A DNA stretch of 64,000 bases, from NCBI GenBank assembly GCA_034336665.1, contig CM067592.1, forward strand, positions 50,237,783 to 50,301,782, in the 5' to 3' direction. Within the stretch, counting starts at the first letter, position 1, and every line of letters begins with the position of its first letter. This DNA comes from Luscinia megarhynchos (taxonomy: Eukaryota > Chordata > Aves > Passeriformes > Turdidae). Shown here in pieces: positions 12,240-25,800 of the stretch. The notes under the pieces were generated by a model. The model was not told the origin of the DNA, made no database searches, and saw only the letters and a list, made by a program, of their open reading frames with translations. The translations under genes and the position numbers were made by a program.

Positions 12240-12610
12240 TTTTCTGAGAAAACATCTGATCTGCTGCAGAGCATGGGGGCCAGATGGTGGTGGTGGTGAT
12301 GGTGGTCGTGTTTCCACACTGATGCTGAGGAGCACATTCGCTGAGGCAGCTCGGGGTGCAGCTGCAGGTGGAGCTCTGGCTGGTGCAGCCCAGGCAGAGG
12401 CCGTGAAGAGCCGACCCTCAGCACAACTCCCGGGGACCTGTGGCACAGCCAGGGACGGGACACAGACACGGCAGGAGCCCACGGCCCCAGACCTCCACCT
12501 CAGGATGGGGAGGGGATAAAAGCCCAGGAGCTCCTTTGTTCCGGGTCCCTCCCCAGAGACACCAGCTCGAGCTGTTAGTTTGTAACTGCACTGTGATTAA
12601 GCTATTTTAA
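12240..12610 (+). mobile_element. Possible LTR or promoter-like G+C-rich block with TATA box
   Basis: A sharp G+C-rich, CpG-containing block stands out from A+T-rich flanks. It carries GGGGATAAAAGCCC (TATA-like, at about 12,513-12,526), followed by CTCCTTTGTTCCGGGTCCC and a T-rich 3' part with GTGATTAAGC. This order (G+C-rich U3, TATA, R-U5-like tail) is typical of an LTR, but I could not define TG...CA ends or a target-site duplication. A (GGT)n/(GAT) patch lies at 12,287-12,306. The alternative is a CpG-rich promoter of an unannotated transcript. Confidence 0.35.
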
Positions 12611-15490
12611 TGGTTGGGACACCTGAGACTGCTATGGGAAACCTGAGGATGGAAACCTGGTGTGACTGTGTGAGTGAGGATACATAGCTGGGAAGGAGCC
12701 TCAGTCCGAGCCCAGATGGTGCAAGAGTGACTGACACAGTGGTTGAGCAGGAAAATTTCCTTAACACTGGGAGCTGTGAGCTGCGCCAGGAGAGTGTAAG
12801 AACAAATGTTGGACTCCATAAAAAATGTTAATTTTCATCAAACCTGATTTGATTATGGGCAAAAGGATGACAGTTTGCTTCCCTTGTCGTGTTCGCAATG
12901 ACCCAGAGTACATAAAGAGATTCATGCCTTTGAGTGCTGCAAAGCTTCAGACCTCAGAAATCTTTCTTGGCAATGAGTTTCACAAGGAAATTGTGCACTA
13001 AAAATTGCATTTCCTTCCATTGGTATGAAATGTGTTGTCTGTCAGTTGTTTCCTTTCCTTTTTTTTTTATATTACTGGTGAAGATGGAATTGATTTACTC
13101 TAGAAAGTCTTTATATCTTATAAGAGGAGTCTGCATGGGGAGCTAAAAGCAGGTATACAAACTGACCCAAGAGATGGTGGTAATAAGAGCTCAACAGACA
13201 GGAAAAAATACTGGAAGGGTCTGTAGAAATAAAATGCAAAGGCACCCGAAATGACATTTGGTAAACAACCACTTCCAATCTGAGGTAACTTAAGAGGTGT
13301 TTTCCTTTGAAAGAATATCAGTACTTTACAACCAGTATTCAAGCATTTAGAGTGCCTTGGTAAGCAAATCTTGGCATTTCCTGTCAAACCTGTGCCATCC
13401 ATGACAACCATGCTATTGTTGCTCTTCTGTTGACTCTCTTCAATGTGATTCTGTAATCCTACACTTTTTTTCATTTTAGTTAGAGGAGCTAGAAGGAACT
13501 GCATAAGTCCCTTTGGTATATTATAGCTACTAAATAACTGTGCTTTTAAGCTGGCTATATTTTGCTTGAAAAATATCTCTAAATTATTCAATTGACTCAG
13601 AAGAGGAAGGCAATACTTTATTAAGCCCTTTCATCCCTTCTATTTGTCACAGATGTTAGGGAGTACTTTTGGTAGCAAAATTAACACTGCTGATGACAAG
13701 TTTCGAAGTTTTTGCCTTTATCATGTGCAAAAAAGTGCTAAGGCAAATAAATCTGAATAAGACCATCAGCATTAAACTTCCTGGAAAATCAGAAGGTACT
13801 TTCAGGTGCAAGTATTTTACTCATAACGGGTGTAGAGGAGTTGAGTGAACTATTAGTGTTCTGTAGTCTAGAAATAGGTATTGTTTTGTGCTTTGTTCTG
13901 ACTATCATTAATTAAATGGTATGATTCAAATTGCACCACATGGGAAAAACTGGTAGAGATAGCAAACATAGAAGTGATGCATTCAGTGTTGGTTGTGCAT
14001 GGACAGATTTATTAAAACTTTATTATTATTAAAAACTTATTTATTATTAAAACTTTCACATTTCAGCCAGGGTTTATTGTCCTCCCTGCCTATTTTGACA
14101 GTTGCTGTTCAGCTGTGCTGATGGGTAACAATGAAGAATATGTAAAAATTCTAAGGCAAAATGCTCTGAAATGTTTTATATCACCTAATAATGAAGTAGT
14201 TTCATTCAGAATTCTTATATGAAAACTCTAATTGCTCAGGGGTCTGCTGTCAAATTTGGTAACTAGAAGTTATCACTGAAAATTTAACTGGTCCAGAGTT
14301 ATGTGCATTTCTCATGGCAGTGTTTATCACACAGTTACTCATATCATCTCCAATGCGTTTTTACTAGAACAATATCTAAAGCACCTGATTAAAAATTTAA
14401 TACCCAGAATAAATCTGGTGCTGTACCTACATGAGTCTCTGTCTAAAATCATCACTAGTAAAAGATTCCTTATTTGACATCACAGAGACAACAATTTAAG
14501 AAAATAATGAAGGAGTATCTAATATTTTATTGTATTTACTTTAAATTAGCTGTTGCAGTCAACATTCTGATCTCTGAAAGTCCTTTAACTAGAACTTGGG
14601 ATGATATTTATACTGTAATAATAATTGACAACTGAAATATATATCCCTCATTTACTTTAATTTCAATGCCAAACAAACTGAATCATGAGGATATGTTGAC
14701 ATATTTATTAAAAATATGATGTCCTGTGAATAGTTATGGAATGAAGATTTCTACGTATTATGATGGCTCTACAGTTTTCTTACATTGTCTTTAAAAGGTC
14801 TTGCCTTGCTCTATATAATTGTGAAGTAGTCACTGTATAGCATCATGAGCAAACCTGTTTATAAATATGAACACTGCACAAAGGAGCGAGCTCTACAAAC
14901 TGTTCTGCCAGGTAACAGGTGTTTATGACTTGCTGTATTTAAAATGTATTGTTTGTAAAAACTTAAATTGTTGATGATTTCTTTAAAAATGGTTTGCTTA
15001 CTTGGAGAAAAGTGATCGGTTATGAGCATTATTAGCTGAGAAATCCTTCATGCTTGTTTTAGATGCTGTCTGCAAACGGCCCCATGACTTGATTTAGTTA
15101 GAGCTGGCCACATCATGCAGTTGTGACAGAGGATGATTTCCATGTCATGCATGATGAGTTTGGTGAAAGTATTATTAGAAGGTGTGTTTTTCTTAAGATG
15201 TTCTGCTGTTACAGTGAAGGTGTAAGATACAGTGTTATTTGTAAACAACTGAAGTGTAGTGTCTGCAATACACCACACAGAAGCATAATCACTGTCAAAA
15301 TGACACGATAACATCACAGAAAGCGGCTGCTGGAATTGACAGAGGTGACAATCAGGTTCTGAAACTGTTTTGTTCTGATTGCATATTCATGATTCCTTTC
15401 TATAATGTGTTGCAGTTACTGTGTGAGCTGTTCTAAGCAGACGTTTTTAACATGACTAGACCGACACCTCATACTTTGAGATTTGAAAGT
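12611..15490. other. Unique A+T-rich sequence
   Basis: No repeat family recognised. A 157-codon minus-strand open frame at 13,118-13,591 lacks splice sites and domain motifs and is probably chance. Around 15.05-15.32 kb both strands are open for 60-90 codons. Short TTATTATTA tracts lie at 14,020-14,055. Confidence 0.4.
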
Positions 15491-15937
15491 CTAATCTTTC
15501 ACACTGCTTATTCCACCTTTTTTTCCAACGTCTAAGTCTTGACTTGCAGGCTTAGTTATGAGACACATCCAAGGGCGTGTACGGGCAGGGGCAAACTGTG
15601 GCACCCGTGCTGCTGCAGCAGGGGTGGTGATTTGCTGGTGCAGCAGGACCCCGGTCTGACACCGCACCGCCGACCCAACACGCCCCTGCCAGCGACTGCT
15701 GAACTCTCTGAGATGTAGCTGGATGCAGCCAATTATTGCCCGAAAAATGAGCAAATCATTTGCCTGAATTTCTCTCTGGCCTTGGGTAGCTCTTTGAAGC
15801 TGGCTCTCTTGTTTGCTGTTTATTTGGCTCGTTTGGCTTTTAGGAAGTCTCTTCCAAACGTGCTGTGCCATAACAATGACAGCTGCTGGTGAGAGAATGA
15901 TAAAGCTGCAGACAGTTGTAGAAATAAACTGTTCCAT
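15491..15937 (-). other. G+C-rich island with 148-codon open frame, unrecognised
   Basis: The frame is open for 148 codons on the minus strand. Its middle part, at about 15,590-15,830, is richer in G+C and CpG than its surroundings and reads LLIFRAIIGCIQLHLREF. I find no conserved domain, signal peptide or clear pair of splice sites. It could be an exon of an unknown gene, an old retroelement piece, or chance. Confidence that it is protein-coding is low. Confidence 0.2.
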
Positions 15938-18900
15938 TTGCCTTTGGATAAGCAGAAAGCAATGTTCTCTCTTCTTTTATGATTTTCATTCAAGTTCAGA
16001 GAGAAATTTGAAGGGAACAAAGCAAATATATTATCTGTTCCTATTTTTTCTTTCACAGTTTGTTTTTCAAAGTAAAAAGAGTTTGACAATTTTCCAAATA
16101 AATTATGATTTTTAAATTTTCTTTTTTTTTTTTTTTCTTTTTCCAGGAAGCAACAATTTATCCAAAGCTGAAATTCTATGTAACTACATTCCTGAAGACT
16201 TTCCAGATTGTATCAAGACGTAGCCAGTGGTCCAGAAAGGAAATGACTAAGAGGAATTTATGAAACATGTGCAAAAAGAGAGATAAGTGAATTGCACTTT
16301 TATTTCACATTATTTCTCTCCTTTTTCTCATCTCCCTGTTAACTGTACACAGAAAAGTTTTAACTTGATCTCAACGCAAAATTAGAAAAGGTGGGTTTTA
16401 CAATTAAAAATGTCTTGTGCAATTAAGAACTACTAATTCCTATCCCCTACCATTAATGAACAATGGAAATATATACTATAGGATGTAATTCATGTCTCAA
16501 AGGCACCCCAAAGGAATCCCAAATTTACTGTTGCTTTGTCCAATTACCACCTTACCTCTGACCTTTCTCAAATTTCAGTCTTTCCATTTTCTTAGGTGTT
16601 ACTGCCCACGTTTTCATGGCAGAAAACACAGAAATCTTACATTGGCTAATCTTTCTCTCCATGCAGTTCACACCTAAAGGCCACCATGCACCACAGTCAT
16701 ATGGATTTGTGCATTTTTTGAGTTAAATGTGCCTCTGAGTGAAAGAAGAGAGGGGCATCTCTCTGCAAAGTGGAGAAGCTGGCAAAGAGCTGCATAGACA
16801 GCTGAAAGCTGACTTTTATGCCTGAGGGACAGTGACCAGGATAACAGGCCAATTTCCTTTTGCTCTCTTTGTGCATCCCACATAAAACATCTGTGTTTGT
16901 TCAACTCATTGAGGATGAGCAAGTTGCATTAATGGAGTGTCTGCTGTATCCAAGATTAAAGAAACAGGTCCTGGTATTTTGACAAAGCTAGCCAACAGCA
17001 AACCTAGACTTTTCAGACTAGGCCACCTGGATTTAAGGTATTTGCAGTGAGTCAACTAGACAGAGGACATTGTTGAGTCTGGTCCTTTAATGGGGAATAA
17101 TTCACATGGCAACACCTTAGACTGGTGTCAGCATTTCTGCAGTACTGAATCAGCCTGGAGCAGCAGCTGTAAAAGTATCCAACCTACCAGAAAGTGCATT
17201 TTGATGTCTACCTAAATGGGAGCTTGCATTTAAAAACTTGGGTAAACCTACAAAAAGCTGGTCTCTTCACAATGCAGCATGCTACCTTTTAAGTGTCTCC
17301 ACGCCCCTCCCAACTCCCAGACCCACCAGCAGCTGAATAGGAAGAGTGAAATCACCCGAGGCAGAGCTGACCGAGCCTTGCTGTTGTCAGGGGGAAGGCA
17401 CAAAGTACTTTTCTGTCTGCCTACGCCCTGCTGCAGAGACCTGCTTCATCTTTTGCAGGTGCTGTGAATCCTCAGTGGGCTCTGGGTCCAGCACTGACAC
17501 CTCTCTTGTTCACACAAACCAGAGTGATGCTGTGCCACAGCCTGCTGCAATAACTCTCCATCAGGTGAGGGGGCAGGCAGCCCTTCATAATCCCACTGCT
17601 GACCCTGTTAAAAACGTAAATTCTCTTTCATTACGCACGGCCCATAAAATATTTGTGATCATGTAAATTTTGGAAGGGATGTTTTTCAAAAGGAAGATAA
17701 TTTTTGTGAGATGAAGACGATGTTTTGCAATTCTACTACTTTTTAAGATGTCATACCTTGGCACAAAACCTTGTAAATTTTCTAATTATACCTGTAAAGT
17801 TTCTTCTGTTAGTGCAAATACCTTTATCCATTTTTAGCATACGCTGGTGCTTTCTTGAATACAATAACAGCAACAACAACAACAAACATGGTAAAATGCA
17901 GTTTGTTAAAAATTGAAGTGTTTCACAGAAATTTTCCCTTAAAAAAAAAGAGAGAGAAATTAAAGTCTTTGAGCACATTTTCAGTTTTCTTATGTCAAAG
18001 CATTTCATTAATGTCAAAACAGCTTTCCTTCAATTTATAGAGTACAATAATGTGCTATATGTGTATAGAAATTATATTATTAGATATTTAGTGTATCACC
18101 CTTTGAGTTTTATAATAAAAAGGGAACAAAATGTTTTAATGATGTTGGCAAATGCTTAGATATTTAATTTCATAGTAAATTTTTTATTTCATGGTAAATA
18201 TACGATTTTTTTGACTTTTGACTTGGATATGAAGTAATATATTTCTGCTAACTGCTAGGAATGTCTTCAGAACACAAATTTAATGTTTAATGAGTTTTCT
18301 TCACCTTTTTATGGAGAAGTAGCAACACACGTTTTCCCACAAGATGGCAGAGGTGAGTTGTGAAATTTGTGGGCAAGGATGTATGGAGATGTGAAAATCT
18401 GAAAAAAAGAAGCTGGAGGCTTGATAAAGCAACAAGAATGAGGATATTATGAAGCCACAGGGGAAATTCCAGCTTTGATTCCCTTTTTGGTGACCAAACA
18501 GAGCAGCATGTATTTTATTGTAAGATTATATACCATGACTTTCCTATTGCAAGTCAAAATTGCCTACAAGATCTAATTATAGTTATCTAAGATCTTATTT
18601 TTCTTTTAAATGAAGTGTTTTCAGGTACAGATTTCACTCTCAAATACATATTTTTATATTAATATGGCTGAAAAGTGTTCCTATATTGTCTGCTGTTAAC
18701 TAAGTAGTAAGAACCCACAAATTATTTTGCAAAAAACAATTGAAAAGACAATAAGGGAGATTTATTACATATGTGGTGATAAATATGCATCAAAAACTAT
18801 ATTTTACTAATAATATTAATTAATCTTTTATTATGCCACATCAACTTATGCATCTCACCCAAATTGAAATTAAAACCCCTATAAGTAATGCAACACTTTA

Positions 18901-21900
18901 TAGCAAATCTGCCATAAATATACATGTGTAATCATTAGAGGAACCATCCATCAACACTGGGCATACAGTAATCTTCTCTGATCCTAGCTAAGAAATAGAA
19001 ACACTTTTTTCACACTACCTTCACAAAAATCCTACAGTCCTTTTTATTGTGATCTAATTAAAAAAAAAGGGCTGTGATTTTTTCCCTGTTTTTTACAAAG
19101 CAGCTTGGACTATGTGTCTGTCTCTCTACATATGTGTGTGTGTGTGCACACTTCCCCCAATCCCCCGCCTATTACCAGCTTTCCCATCCCTATTTCCCAA
19201 AAGGATGTTGGGAAAAAATCACCTCTATTGGCGATTATGAATGCTACTTTACATGGCAGTGGAAAGAATGACCACTTTGTGGCGACGCCGGTGCAGAGTG
19301 AGTCTCCCTCTGTGTGGTGGGAGAGCGCAGGAGACAAGCCCAGCTTGCAGCAGCTCAGGAGCTGTCTGCCTGATTTAGGCCCTGCCTAAGTCACAGCTCT
19401 CTGCTGGGGAATGTGGATTTACTCGAGGTTACGTGAAGCCAAGCTTTGCATGAGGAAATGGCTCATCCAAACGGATCCCAGCCCAGGTGAAGAATGGCCA
19501 TCCCAAAGCACGGCTTGGCCCCATCCGGCACACGCTGATAAAGGATCACTCCTGGATACTCGTGTCTTTCCAAAGCATGGGAGGGGCAGCTGAGGGTGTC
19601 TGCTCCACCATGTAGCACTGAATTCTGGCTGAGGCAGACTCTCGGTGTGTTCTTCTAACATTGTCAAGTCAGGTCAAGCTCCTCCTTTGCAGCTTTCAGG
19701 TGGGGGTTCCAGCAAGGTGGTACAACCCTGCCTCCACAAGCAAGGAGAGTTATCACACACCTCAAAACCAGCAGTGCAGCACGCTTGGGAGGAAAGGACT
19801 GACTGTCTCAGCTGCTGTGGGGGGAACAAGACACCTGGTGCCTGCAGGGGACAGGAAGATCTTGCACTGAGTCTTCGTATAAACTTAAGTTTCCCCGCCT
19901 GTCCCTCAACTGCTGTTACTCTGTTGAGTCTTTCAAAAAAGCATGTTTTGATGTCAAAACCACTGTCTAATTCATCTCCCCACTGTGGAACAAATATGGA
20001 TGTTGCTTCCCTAAGGCCTTCAAAAAGAAATTCCAGTGGGAAGGATGTCCACAAGTCACCAAAAATTTTCAGCCTTAAGTGTTTGAGTGCTTTTGCTAAT
20101 CTTTAGCATAGCTTTCCTAAACAATTATTATTTGTGTTTGTAACTTGGAATTTGGTTTGGATTTGGATTTTTCACCTTTGGCCAAATTCTAATCTGCTTT
20201 GCAATTGCTATGTCGATTGAGGGCTTTGAAAGCTGATTTTTATTTCCTGTAGTTTCTTGGTTTTGACTACAACAGCTTCTTTTATCTTCATGATATTTTA
20301 TGGCTTTCCTGATTTATGAAAACTTTTGTTATCTCCATTTACTAAGAGGTAGATTCCACCTCTGCTGAAATCACCTAAGGCTGCACTATTCTCTATTCTC
20401 TGCACTATTTAATTCTGCACTAATTAAAGTTAAATAAAGTTGTGAACACCTTTAAGATAATTGATGCATCATGTAAGTCTTACACTGGCAAATGCAAATA
20501 AGGTGCAGACTTTCTTCTTGCATCTTGGTATCCTTTAGTTTTAACCTGCAACTGAACAAAAGTGACTGTCAGATATTTTTATTTTTTCAAAACGCTTTGT
20601 TGCAACACAGATTGAGATGACTTTGTTTGTTCAAATGAAAGCTTACTTTACAGATGTGTTTTTTGGCTCATTACAGTTTCAGGTTGCCACTGTTTGGATG
20701 TCTCAAAGAGGAATGGGAGGAATCCAATTTCCATAACACCACTATAATTAGTACAAATCAGATCCACAACCAGAGAGGCTGAAATTAAAAACAATTTGGC
20801 TAAAATGTGTTCTCAGTTTGTTTCTGTAGTGGTATTGTCTTTTTGATGTAGGATTTATCTTCTCCAAATACAGGCTTCCAAATGAAAACTACTGGTGCTC
20901 AATGATAAATAAGAAATGTTCTTACCTTTTCCAAGTGCTCTCTATGTCCTGAAAAGTTTGAAAGTTTTACTTCTGTCGTGAGTTGATTTAAACTCTGTTG
21001 ACTGCGCTGTCACGGAAGGAAAATATGCTCATAAAAAGTCACCATAAAGTTTCATTTGGAAACATGTTTTTTAAAAAAACATCAGTATTCCTGACAGACT
21101 TGATACCACTACCACTTTTAGAAAGTACGGTCAAAGGATGTAGGAATAGGAATGACTTTTGTGCTTTTTTATTTTTCTAACTGTGAGAAGAAAGTGTATT
21201 TCACATACGAAGTTTCAGGTTGTTTGCACTGTCTCAGAAACATGTGCTGGCTTGCAGTTAAGCATGACAGAGAAGTGGAATTGGCATATTCTTCTTTCAA
21301 ATTCCTGGTGAGAAAGCTGGATTACAAATTAAAGAGAATGGTGATTAAATGAATAATATAAAAAATCATTACTTTTTAAATTCTCACATGCATGTACAAG
21401 AACAGAAATTTCTTAGCTTTCCACATTTTTTACACATTGGAGAATAATATTGTCTTGTATGTATTACTCTGTAACTCCGAAAAAAGCAATATGCAAAAGT
21501 GTCAGTAATTCATGTTTGTTTATCACTTGGTTTTAGAAAGGAGAAGTCTGAGTCTAGGGTGTAAGCCAGGTCCATGTTGTAAAGAAAATAAACAAATTAA
21601 TTTAAAGCAGCTTTCTATTTTGAAAATGAAATAAAATGTTTGGTTTCATGGACATTTTATTTATCTCAGTATCTCTTAGTTTGGGCTATTAACATGTAAC
21701 ATTAAAATATTCCATGATATCTGGCTGCAAAAAGACCTTGAAACTGGAAAGTCAAAATTTACCCATTACATTTCACCAGAAACCAGGATTTTGAGATCAT
21801 TGGTTTTTCAACTATTCTGTTGATAATAGGTCAGAAAAAGATCTGATCCATTCGTCCAGATCTTTTCATATATTAATTGGAAAAGAATAAAAGTATTTTG

Positions 21901-22869
21901 TTCACATAATGCTACAAGCAGCACTCTGAACACATAAAAAGAATAGAGATATAAGTACTTGGTAATTACTTTCTGAATTAGAAGTTTTTCAAGTTGTGCA
22001 AACTAAAGAAGGAGGAATAAAGATTGAAGTTCATATTAAATGGATTCAACAGTTCTGTTTGACTTTCGGTTTACAGCTGAAGTAAAATCTTTTCTCTCTC
22101 CTTCATGTACTCTCAGAATTTCAATCTTTAACTATATATGAGGTTTTTCCAAGATCTATCTTCCTCTGATTGAGAGGCTCCACATTTTTAATTATTGTTT
22201 ATAAGTTGAAGAAATTCACTTGGATATGTAAAAACTCCATGTGATTCTGTAAAAAGACAGAGCAAAAAGATATTGTTGCCTGCAGAAGAGCTTATTGCCC
22301 TCTTTGAGAAATGCTGCATGGGATGCATTTTTTTTTTTCATTTAAATAAAATGTGTAATTAAAATTCAGGGATAATTTCACCTTTTTCCTTGGTTATTTT
22401 GATCAAAATATTTCCTCATTTATCGAACAGTTTCACTATCAAACTAGTCTACTCTGAAAAAGCCAAGGAAAAATGCCAAACCACTTGCATTTAAATACTA
22501 CAAATTTATTTTTATATCTGCCAAGTTTTGCTGGGCTTCACACCAGAATTATGTGAAACTACAAATTTTTTACTCTGCCACTCTGGCTCTCATGGAATTA
22601 ATTGGGAAAAGAGAAGTAATAGCCCACGTGTCGGTATTCTCTACCAAGATTCTTCCTTTAAAGTTTTGTTTTAACAGCTTTTTTATCTCTTTTCTATCTC
22701 TCTAGACTTCTAAAGAATAAAATCTTTTAGCCAAAAGTTTTATATCTTGCAATGAGCACCTGGCCATGAAATCCCCTTAAGTTTTAATTAGTGCAATAGT
22801 ATGAGCTCTCTTTCACTTCTGACAAGGAATTTTACCACAAAATTATCAACGTGCAGCTCATGCAAAGAC
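15938..22869. other. Long unique stretch with minor simple repeats
   Basis: Nothing gene-like is supported. Minor items are: a T-run ending in TTTTTCCAGG at 16,119-16,147, which resembles a splice acceptor on the plus strand but is followed by no good open frame; a short (CAA)n at 17,866-17,886; a short (TG)n at 19,132-19,146; and a moderately G+C-richer patch at 19,260-19,900 with open frames on both strands (153 codons plus, 126 codons minus) that lack motifs. The rest is A+T-rich. Confidence 0.4.
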
Positions 22870-25800
22870 CTCTCATGTGACTAAGTTTTTGACAATTGTC
22901 CTTTCCTTGCCTTCTTGGCAGAGCAATTCAGTGCTTCCCTTACAAATTATGACAATTAAGCACGTCAGAAAACACAGATCCCTCCCACTGCATCCTGGCC
23001 AGCAAACTGTCTGAGCCCCCTGCCCGCTGCTCCACCACGCTCTGTGGCACTGGCATCCCTCCTCCCGGGCTTCTTTTCCAGAGCAGAGACAGCCAGGGCT
23101 CCAGCCATCACATGGAAGGAGTGCTCCTCCTCCCAACAACTGGGCTCCCTGCAGCCCTTCTCAGCTCCTGCAGAGGGTGGTGGCTTCTCTAAGGAGTCTT
23201 TGGATCTCACTGAGTTACATGATAGAAGCCAGAAATAAAGCTAGCACAGAGTATTGTGTTCAAGCCATTTAATTGCAACAGCCAGTATCACAAATCTTGG
23301 TTTTTTAGTATATTTAGTAGTGACAACTCTATGGGATAAACTTCCAGGGAAATTTTATCTGTGTTTTATCTCCTGTAGCACACAACACTTGCATTAAAAG
23401 AGCTGGGTAAGTGGCTCATTGAGCAGCATGACTGGCGTGTGAACCAGAAAGTCATAATATCATGGATATTTTTATTGCAGGCTCTTTTCCTTTCCTAATC
23501 TCCCATGTGTCCTTTGCATCTTATTACTAGACACATTATTTATTTTACCCATGCCTCATTTTCTCTAACTGTATGATAATGAAATTCACACTTCCTAAAG
23601 TGCTTAAAAATCTCTGGACAAATTCAGTACTTAAAAGTCTCTGGAAAATTGGCAGATCTGTACAACATTAGAGGCAAAACTTTTCAGACAAAAAGATTTC
23701 TGCAGGTACAAGATATACCACAATATGAGACTCTCTGTGATTGCAAAAATTGCATTGACCTAATGGGCCTTGACACACAATTATTTTCACACTCGAGGTA
23801 CAAACCCAGTCAGACCTAAGAGACCAAGCTCTGACTCCAGGGTAAATACCAAACTTCAGACTAGTAGCAACATATTCATCTAAATAGAGGTGTTTCCTTT
23901 CAATATGTACAGAATTTTCCTGATAATATAAATGACATCTGGTGACCAAAGTCTGTGTGTATATTGACAGTTACTGACAGTCTCCACACAATTTCTATAC
24001 AAATCTTACAACTGAAGGAAAAACCCTAGGAAAGAAAATGTTTGACATACAAACAAGTAAACAAGAAATGCTTAAAGCATCTAATTTCCTCTTTCTGGGG
24101 TGCAAACACTGCCCTAAATAACACTGTATTGCTTTCAGTGCATAGCTTCAGTAACAGATATTTCATATCATCCTCTGAAGAACAGAAAGAAACGTTGTGT
24201 AGTTTGAAATGCATCTCAGTGTTTCCCATTCATTTGAGTATAGCTCATATATGTGGTTTATATCATCATTTTAGTGCGCTGTTGATCACAGTACATCAGT
24301 CGTCGCTCTCTGTACAGAAGATATACCAACTTCCTATTTTGCATTACCTTCAGTAGCATGTAGTGGTTCACCCTAAATGCTGAAACAGGTCTTCTCTGTT
24401 CCTGACTGCCAGCATCTCTGCACAGCAGTCCTGGCTGAGCTCTCATGGTGAAACAAGGTCTGTTTCATACTGACAGCTCTAAAATCCACTCTTTTTTTCT
24501 CTGTCTTTGAAATTCAGTTGATTTGTGAGTGGAGGATTCCTTTCATGAAATCTTGAGTGGCCCCTGAAAGGACTCTGATATATAGAAGGGGCTGGAGCTT
24601 TTTGATCAGTGGTTTTGTTTTCTACTTGAATGCTGAATGTATCTGCTTGATAAGTTTTTTAGTTTTAGTTTTGTATTACTATGGTTCCCATTTTATATTC
24701 TCCATCCTGTCTAGCAGAGGCTTTTGAATTCTCTGGCACACTCACAATATTTTGATGGATACAGAGGGGAAACTCTATATTCTCTGAGATTTTGCACACT
24801 AAAGAATTCATCTAGAGACAACTGACTGGGGATGCAGGGCATCCCCCTGGCACTCCAGATGTGCACAGAAATGTTTAAATGATGTATGGCATATGCCCCT
24901 GCTCCCCACGTTCCTGCACCTGGAGCTTGCTATGCCCAAATCAGGATACTCATTGTTGGTTTCCCTCCCCTCCTCTTCTCCAGGGTGGACACAGGCAGAG
25001 CTCCAGCCTTGCTCCCTGGCTGTGGCTGGCCAGCCCTGCTGCACCTCTGGGGCAGGTGGGGGGCATTCTCTCCCAGAGCCCTCACTCCCACACAGGGGCA
25101 GTTTTCTCTGCTGGAAAGCTCCTGAGCCCTGCAAGCTGTCTGTGATATACACACTTGAAGCAGATTTCTGGGGAACATTAGAATTTGCTGGTCCTTGGAA
25201 ATATGTCAAAGGACTTTGAGAGTTCATTAACAAAAACTGGGAATCTGCCTAAAGTGGCTGAAGAGCAGTCAAGCAAGAAGGGAGACAATGCACTTGGTTT
25301 CAGTTGTGAAACATTTTTCTCTTTGCTAAGGTTAATAATTTTAATATGTAATTGTATTTTCATTTGCAGTATGTAATATTCATACACTGATGTTTTGCTA
25401 TCTCTAAATAAATATGTTTTGTTATCCTGTGTCAGATAGCTGTAGCCAGTTTCTCAGCCAGCTAACTAAAAAATTTCAAGAGAGGATTAGTCATTGTCTG
25501 TCTCCCTGCAGTGATGTTAATTTTCAGCATAAACATTTGAGCGTTCTCAAATTTGCTCTAGGTGTGTCCTAGTGATCATGCTTGGTTTCTTGCCTCAATT
25601 TCCCCATTACTTACTGTTCTCACAGGTTTTCTACGGCCACTTTATCACATTAAATATCCTCCTGCACTTGTGGGCAATATGAAATACAAAACTGCCTCTG
25701 ACTCCAAAATAGTAGCTAAATATAATGAACATAATGAATTCTCTGAGCACTCTATTGAAATAAAACATGAATCCTCCGCTTGTTTTCCACCCTGCAGCCT

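Noticed and set aside
13118..13591. 157-codon minus-strand frame
   Set aside because: No splice sites, motif or compositional rise. The length is within chance expectation for 64 kb in six frames.
16119..16200. 3' splice acceptor (long T-run followed by CCAGG)
   Set aside because: No open frame of useful length or matching donor follows on the plus strand.
24808..25233. Overlapping 79-141-codon frames on both strands in a G+C-richer patch
   Set aside because: Opposed frames open together through composition. No motif or splice pair supports either strand.
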